NCBI GenBank assembly: GCA_945872065.1
Contig: CAMBYH010000002.1
Coordinates: forward strand, 35,567 to 99,566
Reading direction: 5' to 3'
Source of the DNA: Arsukibacterium tuosuense
GTDB lineage: Bacteria; Pseudomonadota; Gammaproteobacteria; Steroidobacterales; GCA-2729495
Length of the DNA stretch: 64,000 nt
The notes beneath the pieces are model-generated. The model ran no database searches. It was given only the letters and a program-made list of their open reading frames with translations, and was not told the DNA's origin. A program made the position numbers and the translations under genes. Within the stretch, counting starts at the first letter, position 1. The number at the start of each line of letters is the position of its first letter. Shown here one piece after another: positions 17,474 to 27,111 of this stretch.

Positions 17474-18793
17474 ATGACACCTACCCGTATAAGTATCTTT
17501 GGCCTCGGCTACGTGGGAGCCGTTTCGGCTGCCTGTCTGGTTAGGGAGGGCCATACGGTCATCGGCGTCGATCCCAATCAGGCCAAAGTCGACCTGATCA
17601 ACAGCGGCCAGTCCCCCATCGTTGAGGATGGACTCGACGTACTGATCCGAGAAGGCGTCTCGGCAGGTCGCCTGTCGGCTGTCAGCGATGCGGCGGCAGC
17701 GGTAGCGGGTTCCGAGATCTCCTTTGTCTGTGTCGGGACACCCTCTGCCGCCAACGGGAGTCTCGACCTGCGCTATGTGCAGGCCGTATGCAGCGAGATC
17801 GGTACAGTGCTGAAGGGACTGAAACGCCCTCACACCGTCGTTATTCGCAGCACGATCCTGCCAGGGACCATGCAGACCATCGTCCTGCCTGCTCTCCGTC
17901 AGGCGTCTGGCCTGGAGCCCGGCAAGGATTTCGCCGTTCTGAATAATCCGGAATTTCTCAGGGAAGGGACGGCCGTCAACGACTACTTCAACCCCCCGAA
18001 GACCGTTATCGGGGCCCTGCTTCCGGCGAATGCACTGCCGCTGGAAAGGATCTATGCCGACTTGCCTGGCCCCAAGATCACCACCAGCCTGGAGACGGCT
18101 GAACTCGTGAAGTACGTGGATAACGTCTGGCACGCCCTAAAAGTAGGCTTCGCGAATGAAATCGGGGCCATCTGCAAGCAGCTAGAGATCGACAGCCACC
18201 CGGTCATGGACATTTTCTGCCAGGACCGGAAGCTGAACATCTCCCCTACCTACCTGAAACCGGGATTTGCGTTCGGCGGCTCCTGCCTGCCGAAGGACGT
18301 CCGGGCACTGACCTACAAGTCGCGGCAGCTCGACCTGAAGCTCCCCATCATTGGCTCGATCCTGGAGAGCAATGAACTGCACCTCCAGCGAGCCATGGAT
18401 ATGGTGACGCGGCATGGCAGACGCCCGCTGGGTGTTCTCGGACTGAGCTTCAAGCCCGGCACCGACGACCTGCGGGAAAGTCCCATGGTGGAACTGGTCG
18501 AGCGACTGCTCGGCAAAGGCTATGACCTGCGCATTTACGACCGTAACGTCAGCCTGGCAAGCCTGATGGGGGCCAACCGGGAGTTCATCTTCCGGCATAT
18601 CCCCCATATTGCAAAGCTGCTGGTCCCAACCCTGGACGAGGTAACCCAGCACGCCGACGTCCTTGTCGTCAGCCACAACTCGCCCGAGTTTGAGGGCGCG
18701 ATCCGGCAGATTCGCCCCGGACAGATTGTGGTGGACTACGCCCGGGTATCCGGTGGCCGGTCAACTGCCGAATACGACGGCATTGCCTGGTAA
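17474..18793 (+). CDS. algD: GDP-mannose 6-dehydrogenase, AlgD type
   Basis: NAD-dependent four-electron oxidation of GDP-mannose to GDP-mannuronate. The 439 residues start at ATG 17474. The NAD loop ISIFGLGYVGAV is at 6-17. VGTPSAANGSLDL and NNPEFLREGTAV follow. The catalytic cysteine is C271 in FGGSCLPKDVRALTY, and LSFKPGTDDLRESPMVE lies in the C-domain. These stretches follow AlgD more closely than UDP-glucose dehydrogenase. Thirteen bases separate it from the barrel gene, so it is the third gene of that operon. manB and manC at the right end could supply its substrate. Confidence 0.88.
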   Translation: MTPTRISIFGLGYVGAVSAACLVREGHTVIGVDPNQAKVDLINSGQSPIVEDGLDVLIREGVSAGRLSAVSDAAAAVAGSEISFVCVGTPSAANGSLDLRYVQAVCSEIGTVLKGLKRPHTVVIRSTILPGTMQTIVLPALRQASGLEPGKDFAVLNNPEFLREGTAVNDYFNPPKTVIGALLPANALPLERIYADLPGPKITTSLETAELVKYVDNVWHALKVGFANEIGAICKQLEIDSHPVMDIFCQDRKLNISPTYLKPGFAFGGSCLPKDVRALTYKSRQLDLKLPIIGSILESNELHLQRAMDMVTRHGRRPLGVLGLSFKPGTDDLRESPMVELVERLLGKGYDLRIYDRNVSLASLMGANREFIFRHIPHIAKLLVPTLDEVTQHADVLVVSHNSPEFEGAIRQIRPGQIVVDYARVSGGRSTAEYDGIAW

Positions 18794-18794
18794 A

Positions 18795-18869
18795 TGGTGG
18801 GCGATGAGTGGATTGAACACTCGACCTCTGCTGTGTGAAAGCAGCGCTCTACCACTGAGCTAATCGCCC
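18795..18869 (-). tRNA. tRNA-Val (anticodon CAC)
   Basis: The minus strand forms a 75-base cloverleaf: acceptor GGGCGAT/ATCGCCC, D-arm TAGCTCAGTGGTAGAGC, anticodon stem CTGCT/AGCAG around loop TTCACAC, T-arm GTGTTCAATCCAC and encoded CCA. Its CCA end lies one base past the algD stop, so the gene is convergent with algD. Confidence 0.95.
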
Positions 18870-18979
18870 GAGGGCGGAATGATATACAGAGTCTGGCAGG
18901 TCTGGCAAAACTCATCCCTGCGGTGGGGATATACTCGGGCCCGGAATACGGTGCTTTCAGAAGACAGTAACAAGTAACG

Positions 18980-20284
18980 ATGTACGAGGAATTCTTCAAG
19001 CTAAGCTGCCGCCCGTTCGACCTGGCGCCGGACCCGAAATTCATCTACATGACAGACCAGCACGCCCGTGCGGTCGCGAACGTGCGGTTCGCCCTGATGA
19101 ATCACGATAGTTTTGTGATCATCTCTGGCGAGATCGGGATCGGCAAAACCACCATCCTCAACACCGTCATGGAGGAGCTGGGTCCTGGCTACGTCACAGC
19201 CAAACTCGTCCACACTACGCTTACCCACATCGAGCTCCTGCAAGCCCTGATGTCCGAGTTTGGCATGCCAAACTACACGAAAAAGAAGGTCTTGCTGCTC
19301 GACTCCTTGCGCAACTTTTTCCTTGAACAAAACAAGAAGGGCAATCACGTCGTCATCATCGTCGACGAGGCCCAGAACCTCAGCTCCTCGGCACTGGAGG
19401 AGCTACGACTGCTCTCTTGCATCGATACGAGTGACCGCCGGATCGTCTCAATCATCCTGACGGGTCAGCCATCACTCGATGATCTTCTTGACGCGCCAGG
19501 CCTTACCCAACTCCGACAGCGGGCCCGGTTGCGACAGCGGCTTGATGCCATGGTGGAGTCAGAGACCCACGAGTACATCAGGCATCGACTCGCGATCGCC
19601 GGCGGCGACGCGAACGACATATTCGAGACAGAGACTCTCAGCGAGATTCACCGGCTGACTTCCGGAATTCCACGGTTGATCAATACTCTGTGCGATACCG
19701 CCCTGACTGCCTGCATGGTCGAGAACCGGCCGCGAGTGACCCTCGAAGTCATCGACAATGTGGTTCACGAATTGCGCTGGCAGTGGTTCGAGGAACAGGC
19801 ACCCCGTGCCCAGTCAGCCCGCTCAGCCACGGAACCCTCGGCAGACGGGACCGTTAGTGTGATGGCCTACCGCTCCGGCCAACTCGTCGACCAGGTCGAA
19901 GCACACGGATTTCCCTTTGTCATCGGACGCGGCAACGCCAACGACCTCGTGATCATCGACAAAGAGGTTAGCAGGCGCCATGCACTGATCGACTGCATAG
20001 GCGGCATCTATGTCGTAGAGGACCTGAACAGCAAGAATGGGATACTCGTCAACCAGAAGCGACGAGCCCGGGCACTACTGCGCTCCGGCGACATCATCTC
20101 CCTGGGCGAGGTAGATGTAGTGTTCTATGTGGAGCACAGGCGTTCGGGCAAGCCCCTCACTCGCGCCGCGGTGGAAGACAAGGTGCATGGGGAATTGGTT
20201 GACGATACCAGCAAACAGGTCGTGCAGACTATCGAAAGCGACACTGCCGACAGGGACACACAGCAGCTCTCTCGCCTGCCCTGA
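18980..20284 (+). CDS. PEP-CTERM/EPS-associated ExeA-like AAA ATPase with C-terminal FHA domain
   Basis: 434-residue protein. The N-terminal MYEEFFKLSCRPFDLAPDP is typical of ExeA/GspA-type ATPases found in XrtA loci. Walker A is GEIGIGKTT (50-58), Walker B HVVIIVDEAQNL (123-134), and sensor and arginine regions include TGQPSL and LRQRARLRQRL. The usual family ends near residue 275. Here an FHA domain (about 305-390) is added, with VIGRGNAND, VSRRHALI and NSKNGILVN. That suggests recruitment to a phosphothreonine protein. The gene is separated from the main XrtA operon where it usually lies. Confidence 0.87.
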   Translation: MYEEFFKLSCRPFDLAPDPKFIYMTDQHARAVANVRFALMNHDSFVIISGEIGIGKTTILNTVMEELGPGYVTAKLVHTTLTHIELLQALMSEFGMPNYTKKKVLLLDSLRNFFLEQNKKGNHVVIIVDEAQNLSSSALEELRLLSCIDTSDRRIVSIILTGQPSLDDLLDAPGLTQLRQRARLRQRLDAMVESETHEYIRHRLAIAGGDANDIFETETLSEIHRLTSGIPRLINTLCDTALTACMVENRPRVTLEVIDNVVHELRWQWFEEQAPRAQSARSATEPSADGTVSVMAYRSGQLVDQVEAHGFPFVIGRGNANDLVIIDKEVSRRHALIDCIGGIYVVEDLNSKNGILVNQKRRARALLRSGDIISLGEVDVVFYVEHRRSGKPLTRAAVEDKVHGELVDDTSKQVVQTIESDTADRDTQQLSRLP

Positions 20285-20346
20285 CCTGCAGCCAATGGCA
20301 TCAGGGCTCAGACGCTAGGAGCAGTTCTGATTGCCCGGCCTGCCCG

Positions 20347-20366
20347 CGACAAGCCCTGGCTTGTCG
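20347..20366. terminator. Hairpin between convergent genes
   Basis: CGACAAGCC-CT-GGCTTGTCG is a perfect 9-bp inverted repeat midway between the converging ATPase-FHA and EpsB-like genes. It is followed by the 12-base palindrome GGCGGCGCCGCC. There is no T-tract, so intrinsic termination is uncertain. Confidence 0.45.
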
Positions 20367-20401
20367 GCGGCGCCGCCGGGGTCTGCTGCAGCCGGGGGCC
20401 A

Positions 20402-21844
20402 CTAGCGCGGCGACCCGGACATGCTGGTTCCCCTCCCCCACACCACAACTTCAAGTGTCTGGAGCAGGATCAGGAGATCAGTGATGATGTTCGTGTTCTT
20501 GATGTAGTACAGATCGTAAGTCAGCTTCTCACGCGCATCATCCATCGACGCACCGTAGGGAAAGTTAAGCTGGGCCCAGCCAGTCAGCCCTGGCCGGACC
20601 CCATGCCTGTAGAGGTACAGCGACTCCTGCCGCGCCAGTACCTCGACAAATTCTGGCCTCTCCGGTCGCGGGCCCACCACACTCATATCTCCCCGGATTA
20701 CGTTGAACAACTGGGGCAACTCATCGACACGAAAGCGCCTGATCAGGCGCCCGATCCGCGTGATCCGGTCGTCGCCCGCTGAAGAGAAACGCGGCCCCGT
20801 ACCGACTTCGGCATCGACCCGCATGCTCCTGAACTTCAGGAGGTTGAACACCCTGCCATGGAGCCCAACACGACGCTGGCGGTAGAGGACTGGCGCCGAA
20901 GGGCCGTCGCCGATTCGGATAGCGATCAGCGTCACCACCAGAATCGGCGACATCAGGAGCAGCAAGACCGTGCTGAAAACCAGGTCGAAAAGACGCTTCA
21001 TCCAGCGGTAGAGGATGTCTGTCTGACTGCTCTTCTCGTACAACAGCCAGCTCGGCTTCAGGATATCGAGATCCAGGCGTTCGGTTTCCCTCTCGAGGAA
21101 GTCTATAACGTCGGTGACAGACACGCCCCGCTGCTTCTGATTAAGGAGAAAATCCAGGGGCAGCATGCCCCGGCGGTCATCGAGCGCCACCACGATCTCG
21201 TCCAGTCTCCGGATTGCCCGCGCTTCTTCGGGCGTCAGCAGTGGCTCGATATCCAGCTTGTTGGCCACTTGCCGTTCTTCAGCGGATGCCACGATAAAGC
21301 CCACGACGTCGAAACTGCGCCGGTCCGCTCGCCGCCGCAGCCTGTAGATCCTGGAAGCTGCCTCTCCACCTCCCACCACCAGTACCCGCCGCTTGATGGG
21401 ATTGAAGTCGAGAATGCGCAGCATGCCCAGCCGCACACCGAAGACCAGAGTGGCCGCGATAAACAGGGCCAGCGCAAGCGCGCCGCGGCCAAAGCTGACG
21501 TCGGGCACGAGATAAAACAGGATAATGCTGATCCCGCCACCGACAACTACACCCAGAATGGCGCGGACTGCCGCTTCAGAGGGCGTGGGCCGTTGGCGTG
21601 GCCGGTACAGTCCCATGCTCAGCAGTCCCACCACGAGACTGCCGGTGAACACCACGGCTCGCAGGGGCAGGGCGCCGACCGACTCAGCCACAAGGGACCA
21701 GTCGAAGGAAAAGCGCAGGCCGACCGCCAGAACAAAGGCGACTATTCCGACGCCGAGATCCACGAGCAACAGTGCGAGGACCGTCGTGGGCAGGCGACGC
21801 AGGGCTGCACTACCCCATTTCATGGCAAAACGTCCTCGTCGCAC
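20402..21844 (-). CDS. EpsB-like polyprenyl glycosylphosphotransferase (PEP-CTERM/XrtA-associated type)
   Basis: Membrane enzyme that puts the first sugar phosphate on undecaprenyl phosphate. The 480 residues have four or five N-terminal membrane segments, a CoA-binding-like Rossmann region (RRVLVVGGGEAASRIYRL) and a C-terminal bacterial sugar transferase domain from about 280. That domain contains KRLFDLVFS, FNLLKFRSMRVDAE, RFRVDELPQLFNVIRGDMS with its catalytic Asp-Glu, VGPRPERPEF and GVRPGLTGWAQ. A GTG start follows GGGGAG by five bases. It is most likely the primer enzyme for the main EPS. Confidence 0.9.
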   Translation of the reverse strand: MRRGRFAMKWGSAALRRLPTTVLALLLVDLGVGIVAFVLAVGLRFSFDWSLVAESVGALPLRAVVFTGSLVVGLLSMGLYRPRQRPTPSEAAVRAILGVVVGGGISIILFYLVPDVSFGRGALALALFIAATLVFGVRLGMLRILDFNPIKRRVLVVGGGEAASRIYRLRRRADRRSFDVVGFIVASAEERQVANKLDIEPLLTPEEARAIRRLDEIVVALDDRRGMLPLDFLLNQKQRGVSVTDVIDFLERETERLDLDILKPSWLLYEKSSQTDILYRWMKRLFDLVFSTVLLLLMSPILVVTLIAIRIGDGPSAPVLYRQRRVGLHGRVFNLLKFRSMRVDAEVGTGPRFSSAGDDRITRIGRLIRRFRVDELPQLFNVIRGDMSVVGPRPERPEFVEVLARQESLYLYRHGVRPGLTGWAQLNFPYGASMDDAREKLTYDLYYIKNTNIITDLLILLQTLEVVVWGRGTSMSGSPR

Positions 21845-22273
21845 GGTAACTCCCCTGCACGGTGCCGCAATGGCCAGGGAGGTGGTTAATGTGCATCATT
21901 TGCGGGTCATCTTAGTGATCTGAGCACGCCCATACCAGTAGCGTTTCCCGGATTACGTCACCCGCGGGGCCAAGGTTGCTCATTGCCACCAGAGGCATGA
22001 TTGGCTGAGGTGGAACTGTCCGCCGGTTTGGCTGATACCGTGAACGGGTCGGTAGCGGCCTGCAGGGCCGGAGACAGAGTGGTACCGGGTACCTTTCCAA
22101 CGCCGCAGGATGTGGCTATGTTGAAGGGGTGAAAGTTGTCCTCTTGTCCGGTGGGCTGGGTCCAGGTGAGGCCAGGCTGGCCTCAGACCGGCAGCCAGGC
22201 TTCTGGTGCTCGCCGCCAGCACCAGCCCGACGCGCGCTGATCTCGTTCTTGCCTCTTACCTGACTCCCTGATC
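21845..22273. other. Divergent intergenic region, 429 bases
   Basis: No gene is supported here on either strand. It separates the EpsB-like gene from the flippase. It holds the 13-base repeat GGTACCGGGTACC at 22081 and a 19-base palindrome at 22167-22185 listed separately. I found no convincing sigma-70 or sigma-54 box. Confidence 0.4.
22167..22185. promoter_or_regulatory. Perfect 19-base palindrome, possible operator
   Basis: TGAGGCCAG-G-CTGGCCTCA has two perfect 9-base arms around a single G, about 90 bases before the flippase start. The one-base centre suits a dimeric DNA-binding protein better than an RNA hairpin. The protein that would bind is unknown. Confidence 0.4.
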
Positions 22274-23776
22274 ATGGCCAGCCCCGCGGATTCCCCGCCA
22301 CGGGACAACCAGTCCCTGGACCAGTCGGCCCTCTCGGGGGTCGCCTGGGCGAGTGCCGCCAAGTTATCCACTCAGGTCCTCGCCTGGGCCAGCACAATCA
22401 TCGTGGCGCGCATTCTGAATCCTTCAGACTTCGGGCTGATGACCATGGCGACGGTGTTTCTGGGCGTGGTCATGATGCTGAGCGAATTCGGGGTGGGCAG
22501 CGCCGTGGTAACGCTGCGGGAGCTGGCGCCCGAGAAGCTCTATCAGCTCAACTCCATCAGCCTGCTGCTTGGCCTTGGCGGCACACTGGTAACGGTCCTC
22601 ATGGCCTACCCCCTGGGACTCTTCTTTCGGGCCCCTGAACTGCCGCCAGTCCTGATGGTTGTGGGCCTCACCTTTCTCATTTCCTCATTCCAGATCGTCC
22701 CTGCGGCAATGCTGCGGCGCGAACTCCGGTTTCGCACCCTCGCCCTGATCGACATCGGCCGGGGGCTGCTTATGCCCACAGTGACTCTCATTGGCGCCCT
22801 GCTGGGCCTTCGCTACTGGGCACTGGCACTTGGCACCGTAGCTGGCGCTGTGGCCACGATGGTCTTCACGCTGTACTGCCGCCGGATCGCGTTTGCCCGG
22901 CCTCGCCTCACGGGCCTCCGGGAGGTGCTGCACTTCAGCCGGGATGTCCTGGTTAGCCGCCTGGCGTACATCATCTACCAGGACGGTGATTTTGCCGTGG
23001 CAGGCCGCAGGCTCGGCCAGGCCGCCGTGGGCGATTACTCCCTGGCCTGGACGCTCGCCACCAGCCCAATCGAGAAACTCACGTTGGTGCTGTCGGACGT
23101 CACGCCAGGACTGTTCAGCGCGGTACAGAACGATCGGCCCGCTCTCAGACGCTATTTTCTGAATCTCTCGGAGATTCTCTGCATCGCGACCTTTCCAGCG
23201 GCGGTCGGGCTGGCGCTGGTGAGCATTGACCTGGTGGCTGTGGTTCTGGGCCCGAAGTGGGTCGGCGCCGGGCCTCCGCTGGCACTTCTGGCCCTTTACG
23301 CCGGTGCCCGCTCCGTCACTGGCCTGTTCGGCCACCTGTTCATTGCGACCCGTGAAACGCGCTTCATGATGTGGATATCCATCACTGGTGCGGTTTGTCT
23401 GCTCACGGGATTTATCGTGGGCAGCAACTGGGGAACAGCAGGCATCGCGGCTGCATGGCTGTTGATTCACCCATCGATTTCAGTGTGTGCGTTTACGCGC
23501 GTCCGACGGGTCCTGGATCTGTCTGGGATTCAGTACCTGAAGGCACTGCGCCTGGGCCTCGATGGGTCCGCGGCCATGGCTCTCGCGGTCCTGGCTTTCC
23601 AGACTTTTCTGGCTTCAACCTGGTCGCCTGGCCTGCGCCTGATCGCCTCCATGCTGGTGGGTGCCGCGGTCTTCGGCCTCACCAGCTGGTTGTTGCATCG
23701 GGCGCGGCTGCGGGAGATTCTCGACTGGCTTACGCGGGTGCGACGCGGTGGTACCCCGGCAGCTGAGCCGGCCTGA
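22274..23776 (+). CDS. Oligosaccharide flippase (Wzx-like, MVF/MATE-type)
   Basis: Inner-membrane protein of 500 residues with about 12-14 membrane segments, which would move lipid-linked repeat units to the periplasmic face. The N-terminus SALSGVAWASAAKLSTQVLAW and ARILNPSDFGLMTMATVF are typical of the RfbX/polysaccharide biosynthesis flippase family. The arginine-rich C-terminal tail (RARLREILDWLTRVRRG) is cytosolic. It is alone on the plus strand between two minus-strand units. It should act with the Wzy-like protein at 38246. Confidence 0.88.
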   Translation: MASPADSPPRDNQSLDQSALSGVAWASAAKLSTQVLAWASTIIVARILNPSDFGLMTMATVFLGVVMMLSEFGVGSAVVTLRELAPEKLYQLNSISLLLGLGGTLVTVLMAYPLGLFFRAPELPPVLMVVGLTFLISSFQIVPAAMLRRELRFRTLALIDIGRGLLMPTVTLIGALLGLRYWALALGTVAGAVATMVFTLYCRRIAFARPRLTGLREVLHFSRDVLVSRLAYIIYQDGDFAVAGRRLGQAAVGDYSLAWTLATSPIEKLTLVLSDVTPGLFSAVQNDRPALRRYFLNLSEILCIATFPAAVGLALVSIDLVAVVLGPKWVGAGPPLALLALYAGARSVTGLFGHLFIATRETRFMMWISITGAVCLLTGFIVGSNWGTAGIAAAWLLIHPSISVCAFTRVRRVLDLSGIQYLKALRLGLDGSAAMALAVLAFQTFLASTWSPGLRLIASMLVGAAVFGLTSWLLHRARLREILDWLTRVRRGGTPAAEPA

Positions 23777-23809
23777 AGAGCACTCAACACGGCCATGGAC
23801 GTCTGCCAG

Positions 23810-25744
23810 TCAGCGGGCAGCGATGGTCTGCAGATTCTCTGCGAGCGCTTCGGGCGATTCACGGTCGAGATGGATGCGACACCAGATCTCCAGGGTTGTC
23901 AGCGCGACGAGATGGTCGGTGTGATCGGCGCGGTGAGCCCTGTGGTCTGCCACCAGTCGCTGAACGACCGCCGGATCCATCAGTCCCCGACGCCGAAGGG
24001 TTTCCGGCCCCAGAAGGTCGGTCATGACCCCGGACAATTCGTTGTTGAACCAGGCCCCAAAAGGCGCGCCAAAGCCGCGCTTCGGACGATGCAGTGTCTC
24101 CTCGGGAAGGATACCCGTCAGCGCCTTCTTCAGAATGTAACGGGTCTCCCGGCCGCGAACCCGCAGTTCTGAGGGCAGCCGGGCAGCGAGGTCCACGAGT
24201 CGCTCGTCGAGCAGGGGCACCCTGCACTCCAGTGACTGCCCCATGCTGACCTTGTCGGTCAAAAGCAGAAGATCGTCCGGCAACTGGGTAGCCAGATCCG
24301 CGGCCATCATCTGGTCAAGGTCGCTGTGGCCCAGATAACGGCCAAGTACCTCTGTAAGCGCCGAGGGGCCAGGTCCGCGACTACCCGGGAGCAGCGCAGA
24401 AAGGTCTGTTGCGCTGAAGACCTCCATCACCTCGTGATAACGGGACGCACTGTCCTTGTCGGCCACCAGCGCCACCTTGCGGGCCGCCCTGAGGAGGTTA
24501 AGCAACCGGGTGTGCCGGGCTACGGGAAGCATACCGAGTAGCGGGTTGAGCAACCCGCGCCGCAGCGGGCCGGGGATCTTGCGAAACGTGGCAGCCAGAT
24601 GGGGCAACTGATAGCGGTCATAGCCCCCGAATAACTCGTCGCCACCAACACCTGACAGAATCACCTTTACGTCCCGGCGGGCGAACTCGGATACCAGGCT
24701 GCTGGTAATCAGCGCCGAGTCTGCGGTGGGCTCATCCATGTGCCAGACGAGTCCCGGCAGGAGCTCTATGACCTGCGGTTTGACGTCAATTTCGTGATGT
24801 TCGGTGCCGAAACGCGCGGCAATCCGCCGTGCGTAGTCCAGTTCGTTGTAGATGGCAGCGCCCGTCGAGCCAGAATAGCCAATCGCGTAGGTCTTGACGG
24901 GACTGGAACTCAGCCGACTCATTGCAGCGACGATGGTGCTGGAATCGATACCTCCACTGAGAAACGCGCCAATCGGCACATCACTGACCATCTGGGCCTC
25001 GATGCTGTCGTTCAGGGCCGTTCGGATCTCATCAATCCAGTCACTCTCGCTGGGCCCATGATCCGGTCGGATCGCGAACTGCCAATAGGTGCGCTCCTCA
25101 GTACGGCCACCCTCAATCACGAGCATGCTGCCCGGCATCAGCTTGCGGATTCCGGCAAACATGCTGAAGGGAGCCGGGACATAGCCCAGAGTCAGATACT
25201 GACGAAGGGCGTTCTCATCAAGCCGGGTCGCATAGTCTGGCCTGCCCACAATGGCCTTGCTTTCCGAAGCGAAGGCGATGCTGCGGCCAACTCGGGCGTA
25301 GTAGACAGGCTTGATGCCCAGGCGGTCGCGACCGATCAGCAAGCGCTGGCGCCGCCGGTCCCAGAGGGCAAAACCGAACATTCCGCGCAGGTGGGTCACG
25401 AAATCGTCACCGTGCTCCTCGTAGAGGTGCACCAGCACCTCAACATCGCTTCCCGTGCTGAAGCGGTGCCCGGCTGACAGAAGCTTCTGCCGCAGCTCCC
25501 GGAAGTTGTAAATCTCCCCGTTACAGACCACGACGACGGAGCCATCTTCGTTGGCGATAGGCTGGTGCCCCGTCGCGACGTCGATGATCGAGAGGCGCCG
25601 GAGCCCAAGGGCGGCTCGCTCATCCATAAAAAGGCCATCATCATCGGGGCCACGGTGAATAATCGCCGCCCCCATGGCCCTGATGACAGACTCCTGCGGG
25701 CGGCCATCGCCCTCCAGAATCAGTTCGCCGTAGATGCCGCACAT
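23810..25744 (-). CDS. XrtA-associated asparagine-synthase-like amidotransferase (copy 1)
   Basis: 644-residue two-domain protein. The glutaminase half starts with nucleophile Cys2 (MCGIYGEL) and has HRGPDDDG (30-37), CNGEIYN (74-80) and the SDVEV region at 99-103. The synthetase half has the PP-loop SGGIDSS (263-269) and a GVGGDELFGGYDRY stretch. It resembles the amidotransferase of exosortase-A EPS loci rather than housekeeping AsnB. It probably amidates a uronic acid or another carboxylate of the polysaccharide (inference). It is last in the operon starting at 34255, 22 bases after the glycosyltransferase. Confidence 0.88.
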   Translation of the reverse strand: MCGIYGELILEGDGRPQESVIRAMGAAIIHRGPDDDGLFMDERAALGLRRLSIIDVATGHQPIANEDGSVVVVCNGEIYNFRELRQKLLSAGHRFSTGSDVEVLVHLYEEHGDDFVTHLRGMFGFALWDRRRQRLLIGRDRLGIKPVYYARVGRSIAFASESKAIVGRPDYATRLDENALRQYLTLGYVPAPFSMFAGIRKLMPGSMLVIEGGRTEERTYWQFAIRPDHGPSESDWIDEIRTALNDSIEAQMVSDVPIGAFLSGGIDSSTIVAAMSRLSSSPVKTYAIGYSGSTGAAIYNELDYARRIAARFGTEHHEIDVKPQVIELLPGLVWHMDEPTADSALITSSLVSEFARRDVKVILSGVGGDELFGGYDRYQLPHLAATFRKIPGPLRRGLLNPLLGMLPVARHTRLLNLLRAARKVALVADKDSASRYHEVMEVFSATDLSALLPGSRGPGPSALTEVLGRYLGHSDLDQMMAADLATQLPDDLLLLTDKVSMGQSLECRVPLLDERLVDLAARLPSELRVRGRETRYILKKALTGILPEETLHRPKRGFGAPFGAWFNNELSGVMTDLLGPETLRRRGLMDPAVVQRLVADHRAHRADHTDHLVALTTLEIWCRIHLDRESPEALAENLQTIAAR

Positions 25745-25766
25745 ACAGGATTACTCGCGAGTGGCT

Positions 25767-27101
25767 TCAATTGGATGCGGGATGATCACTGGCCAGTCCG
25801 TGATCGGGGCTCATGGCATCGAGACAGATATCCTCGAAGACTGCTGCGGCACGCTGATAGGAAAAGTTTCGCTCGACGTGATCCCGGGCCGCGCGTGACA
25901 ATGAACTGCGCAATGGAGCTTCCCGCAGGACACGGATCAGAGCCCCGGCCAGGGCTTCGGGTTCATCGGCAAGCAGGCAGTGCTTGCCGTCCTCCACCGG
26001 CAGGCCTTCAACACCAATGCGGGTCGACACGACCACGCCACCCATCGCCATCGCCTCCCAGACCTTCAGGCGAGTTCCTCCGCCGACGCGCAGGGGAATG
26101 ACAAAGGCCGCTGAACCCCAAACCCAGGGCCGGGTTTCCGGAACCCACCCGGTAAAGGTCCACGCATAGCCCCGCCGTCGGGCCTCTTCAACCAGGCCAG
26201 CTGGCGGGTTTCGTCCGACGACGACCATGGATGCTGACGGTTCCGCGCTCTGGACCTTCGGCCAGACCTCACGCAGCAGGAACTCGATGCCATCGATATT
26301 GGCCATCCAGTCCATTGACCCGGTAAAAACAATCTGGGCGTGGTCGGATGGTGGCCGGTATTCGAAGAAATCGAGATCTACTCCCGTTGGAATCACCCGG
26401 ACCTTTCTTGCCTGGTACTCAGCAGAAAACGCTGCGGCGTCCCGCTCGGAAACGGCCACAACAGTGTCGGCCCGGCTCATGACCGACCGCTCGTAGCGCA
26501 CCATTTTGGCACGCTGATTTTCCCACACTGCCCGCCGGAACGGATCCCGGCTGACATCCCGGTGGCGCGCGAAGATTTCCGCTTCCACATTGTGGGTAAA
26601 CAGGACTATCGGAACCGGCGCAGAGTCCGCCGGCATCAACACCATCGCGTGGGGAAAGTCGACGACCACAACATCAGGGCTCTGCACCAGAAGTTCACGA
26701 ATGACTGCCGTGCCGGACCTGGAGCGATCCGTGACCACGGGAACAGGCAGGCTGGAAATCAGATGCCGGAGTCGGGCCAGAGAGAACATCCGGCCGCGCT
26801 CGGCAACGGGCCAATGCACGTAGGTGTCAGCTAGTTCCTGAATCTCGGCACCCCAGGTGGCAATTTCCCGGCGAGTTGCCGGTGAAGCAAGCACTGTTTC
26901 GAAGCGGCCCCCACGGAGGCCTCTGAGAATCTGCGTTGTGCGAATCCTGGCCCCGGTGTCTACCGGGTGCAAAAACATGGTGGAAATAAACAGGAGTCTC
27001 GGCCTCGACTTCGGTACCTTCGAACCCGCCAGTCCAATCGGAACGACTGTTTGCCCCACAGCCCCCGGTTGTAGCGCGTCTGCGTGCTCGTCCTGTGACA
27101 T
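25767..27101 (-). CDS. GT4 glycosyltransferase, PEP-CTERM/EpsH1-associated Stp1 type
   Basis: 444 residues from the ATG at 27101, which follows GAGG by eight bases and the upstream stop by ten. Upstream TTG and ATG in the same frame would overlap the neighbour. The GT-B fold begins RPRLLFISTMFLHPVDTGARIRT. FTHNVEAEIFARH, AVSERDAAAF and the Stp1-like FTGSMDWMANIDG follow. The C-terminal donor site is PLRVGGGTRLKVWEAMAMG with its EAMA glutamate. It should add one sugar of the EPS repeat on the cytosolic face. Confidence 0.87.
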   Translation of the reverse strand: MSQDEHADALQPGAVGQTVVPIGLAGSKVPKSRPRLLFISTMFLHPVDTGARIRTTQILRGLRGGRFETVLASPATRREIATWGAEIQELADTYVHWPVAERGRMFSLARLRHLISSLPVPVVTDRSRSGTAVIRELLVQSPDVVVVDFPHAMVLMPADSAPVPIVLFTHNVEAEIFARHRDVSRDPFRRAVWENQRAKMVRYERSVMSRADTVVAVSERDAAAFSAEYQARKVRVIPTGVDLDFFEYRPPSDHAQIVFTGSMDWMANIDGIEFLLREVWPKVQSAEPSASMVVVGRNPPAGLVEEARRRGYAWTFTGWVPETRPWVWGSAAFVIPLRVGGGTRLKVWEAMAMGGVVVSTRIGVEGLPVEDGKHCLLADEPEALAGALIRVLREAPLRSSLSRAARDHVERNFSYQRAAAVFEDICLDAMSPDHGLASDHPASN

Positions 27102-27111
27102 GCCCCCGCCC

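Noticed and set aside
20858..21889. 343-codon plus-strand frame opposite the EpsB-like gene
   Set aside because: Gln/His/Arg-rich low-complexity translation, fully inside a conserved gene on the other strand.
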